Assembly (NCBI GenBank): GCA_944548615.1
Contig: OX155971.1
Span: 23,890,782 to 23,954,781 of the forward strand
Direction of reading: 5' to 3'
Length of the DNA stretch: 64,000 nt
From: Micropterix aruncella
Lineage: Eukaryota; Arthropoda; Insecta; Lepidoptera; Micropterigidae
Each line of letters starts with the position of its first letter. The first letter of the stretch is position 1. The notes beneath the pieces were generated by a model. That model did not search any database. It had not been told where the DNA came from and saw only the letters and a program-made list of their open reading frames with translations. Position numbers and translations under genes: made by a program. Below, one piece after another: positions 62,069 through 64,000 of the stretch.

Positions 62069-63225
62069 AGACTGGTCCTTACATACGAAATTGGCGTTTT
62101 ATATGAAAAAAGTAAAACAAATCAACCATGTGTACCGTTGTTATCTATGTACTTTCCCCCTTTTTGAAGTAGTTCATTGATTCCTTTGCTGAAAAAATGT
62201 GGGAACGAGAATCAATAAAATCTTTGAAGGCTGTTTGGACTGCCCATCGAATTCTTTTTCCGTGCAAGACATTATCCAAATTTCGGAAAAAGTTATAATC
62301 TGTTGGAGGTAGGTCCGGGGTGTATGGTATATATCGGAGACATTCCAATCGCAGCTCCTCTACTATAGAGACCGTCTTTAGCAGTGGGCTAGAGCAATTG
62401 ACCAGTCTCGGTTGTTTAACGGCTATCTTTTCCATCATGGTTTGCAATTGTTGAGAATATAGATCTGCCTTAATCATCTAGCTAGATTTTAGGAAGCTAT
62501 AGTGGACGACAGCAGCACTGGTCCACTAGACACTTACCAGTACCTTTTACTGAGTCAACTTTCGCTTGGGACAGGATTTGGCCAGTTCTCCTGGGTTCAA
62601 CCATTGTGATGAGCATTTCCGTTTATTGTACAGGATCCATTTTTATCGCAAGTAACGAGGCGATTTAAAATTCCCTCGTTATTGTGACGGTTGAGTAATG
62701 TAACGCAGCACTCGACGCGTGTTTGTTGGTGTGCTTTACTCTACTCATGCGGTACACATTTTCCGAGCTTTTTCATATTTCGAATTTGTTTGAAGTGAAT
62801 TAAAATTATTTTATCACTCACACCGAATCCTGCCGCTAACTCTGACGTGGGTTGCGATGGATCCGCTTTCACGATCACTTCATGTCAACTAGGGTCTCCG
62901 GCCGCCCATAGGATTTGTTCTGTAGGTCAAAATTTCCAGAACGAAATCATTGGAACTAAATGTGTATCGTGTTTTTACAGCAGCTTCCCCATACATATCA
63001 TGAATTCTTCAAGTTGTTTCTGCAGCGCTGGTTCCGCCACGGTGGAACTCGTATTCGTAAATAACGAGATATTTTAAGTATTCCATGTTATGAACAAAAC
63101 GATGTCAAGGATAAATCAAATGGTGTAAAAACAAATGAATCACTAAATTCGAAACACAAATACACAAGCATAAATTTGAATTAAATATGAATTTTAAATT
63201 CTTAATTTGCCTATTGTCCTTTTAC
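62069..63225 (-). mobile_element. Decayed mariner element
   Basis: The 3' end near 62069 reads GGTCCTTACATACGAAATTG inward. A diverged inverse (AATTTGCCTATTGTCCTTTT) near 63195-63225 is the likely other TIR. The transposase pseudogene fills the interior in minus orientation. It is inserted in or next to the CGATTGA-rich repeat. Confidence 0.75.
62122..63086 (-). pseudogene. Mariner transposase, multiple stops and frameshifts
   Basis: From ATG 63086 on minus: GGTSAAETT, a frameshift after GGRRP, KADPSQPTSELAAGFGVSDK, FKQIRNMKKLGK, QQTRVECCVTLLNRHNNEGI, VTCDK (first catalytic Asp region), a frameshift, WILYNKRKCSSQWLNPGELA, KVLVSV, VHYSFLKS, ADLYSQQLQTMMEKIAVKQP, then YTPDLPPTDYNFFRNLDNVL with D as third catalytic residue, and YIDNNG before TGA at 62122. 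The HDNARPH block carrying the second Asp is damaged (reads KTVSIVEELRLE after LLK). At least three stops and three frameshifts; about 320 codons against about 345 for a complete mariner. Confidence 0.9.
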
Positions 63226-63524
63226 TGCATTGGTGGCACTCGCGTGAGGCTCATATGAATGTCCCAGACAAGTCAACCTTGGAAAGGGATTTTTCCAGTT
63301 CTGCTATCGACCTCTTCACTTTGTTCTCAGCCATCGGACTTCTTGTAAAATGCAATTTTGTCTGCGAAGTGTCGTCAGGCCCGATTTAATGGTAATGCAA
63401 AAGTGTTCCAAATCGTTATCAGTTAACGCAATTCGCGAGAATCGGCCGGTTTTAGCCTGCACATTTAAAAACCGTCAGTTGAAGAAAAAGGAAACCCTGA
63501 GTCATTACGTCATTAGTGCATCTA
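63226..63524. other. Intergenic DNA
   Basis: No recognisable gene; the frames at 63207-63389 and 63350-63640 show no domain and overlap the next repeat. Confidence 0.4.
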
Positions 63525-63835
63525 CGGGGGTTTCGTTATCTCGTCGCATGGGTTGCGGGGTTAGGTCTGAAAACCCGCTACGTAAGAGAGAGGAACGCAT
63601 GGGCGACCTCCAACCCGTAACCAGTCGGGAGACCAGATAAATCTGGTGTAACTTGAAGTAAGAGCGGGTGTCGGCCCGTTGAGTTGATACCCGGCTTCTC
63701 GCGGTAAGGCGTTGATCTCTTACGGGTGAGTGTTTCGTTCCAAGTCTTCTACCTTTACCTCACGGGAAACAGAACGATAAAACATCGTTAAAACTTCCCG
63801 AGGTGACGGGTTCGCCCATTGTATATGACGTCTCC
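63525..63835 (-). repeat. 605 bp repeat family, copy 5
   Basis: Reverse complement of the first half of the 41533 copy; recognisable by CTCGCGGTAAGGCGTTGATC and GAGGTGACGGGTTCGCCCAT. Confidence 0.82.
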
Positions 63836-64000
63836 AAGATTAACGCGCCATTCATTCTGTGCAGCAAGGGTGGTTTTGGTCAAACTCTATGTCATCTAGC
63901 TTGCCCAACACACGATTCAAGCCCTATCCGGTAGCTTTCTCGTAGAAGGACTTAACCTATCAGGGTCGCTGTGAGCATCTGCCACGGTTATATTTCTGCA
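63836..64000. other. Window end, nothing recognised
   Basis: Unclassified sequence cut by the window edge. Confidence 0.4.

Overview
The window looks like nuclear DNA of an insect, most probably a moth or butterfly. It is AT-rich and almost entirely made of mobile-element debris: Helitrons with complete ends, mariner, pogo, hAT and PIF/Harbinger-type DNA transposons, several lineages of non-LTR retrotransposons, and one young LTR retrotransposon. There is no prokaryotic gene organisation. The only candidate for a host gene is a pair of short exon-like segments at 40122-40455. The species assignment is inference from repeat types and base composition. Everything was read by eye, without database searches.

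Layout. 1-3.9 kb: degraded non-LTR reverse transcriptase (RT) pieces, a SINE-like repeat and a long (TA)n tract. 3.9-8.2 kb: two diverged tandem arrays of a 557-589 bp unit that carries an exon-like block ending in GTAAGT, bounded by three (TA)n tracts and containing a nearly perfect 788 bp palindrome. 8.5-10.7 kb: inverted-repeat region. 11.1-13.6 kb: a complete but decayed pogo-like transposon. 14-18 kb: 120 bp tandem repeats, a PIF/Harbinger remnant and an RT remnant. 18.4-25.0 kb: a hAT-type miniature element next to a full-length (about 6 kb) Helitron whose RepHel gene is broken by three frameshifts and one stop. 25-36.5 kb: six or more RT remnants and two copies of a non-autonomous Helitron, one holding a (TA)n expansion. 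36.5-43.4 kb: dispersed repeats, interleaved inverted repeats, the putative host exons, a GC-rich island and a nested 605 bp insertion with a 13 bp target duplication. 43.4-45.7 kb: a Tc1/mariner-superfamily element with terminal inverted repeats (TIRs) and an intact transposase frame that seems to have lost its first catalytic aspartate. 49-56.3 kb: mariner remnant containing a hairpin element, a 300 bp MITE, an RT fragment, and an LTR retrotransposon with near-identical 1,660 bp LTRs that has lost gag, protease and RT. 56.8-57.4 kb: a 619 bp foldback element. 58.3-58.5 kb: a 5S-rRNA-derived SINE-like sequence. 59.8-60.6 kb: third non-autonomous Helitron. 61.8-63.2 kb: CGATTGA-rich hAT-like end interrupted by a decayed mariner. 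The window closes with another copy of the 605 bp repeat family.

No pathway or operon is present. The relationships between parts are nested insertion (LTR element inside an RT remnant; 605 bp element inside a 120 bp unit; hairpin element inside mariner; mariner inside a hAT-like repeat) and possible cross-mobilisation of non-autonomous copies. The items I rate most worth checking are the 5S-derived element with a compensated closing helix, the transposase lacking its first Asp, the paired exon-like arrays with the giant palindrome, and the (TA)n tract that arose inside one Helitron copy but not its two sisters.
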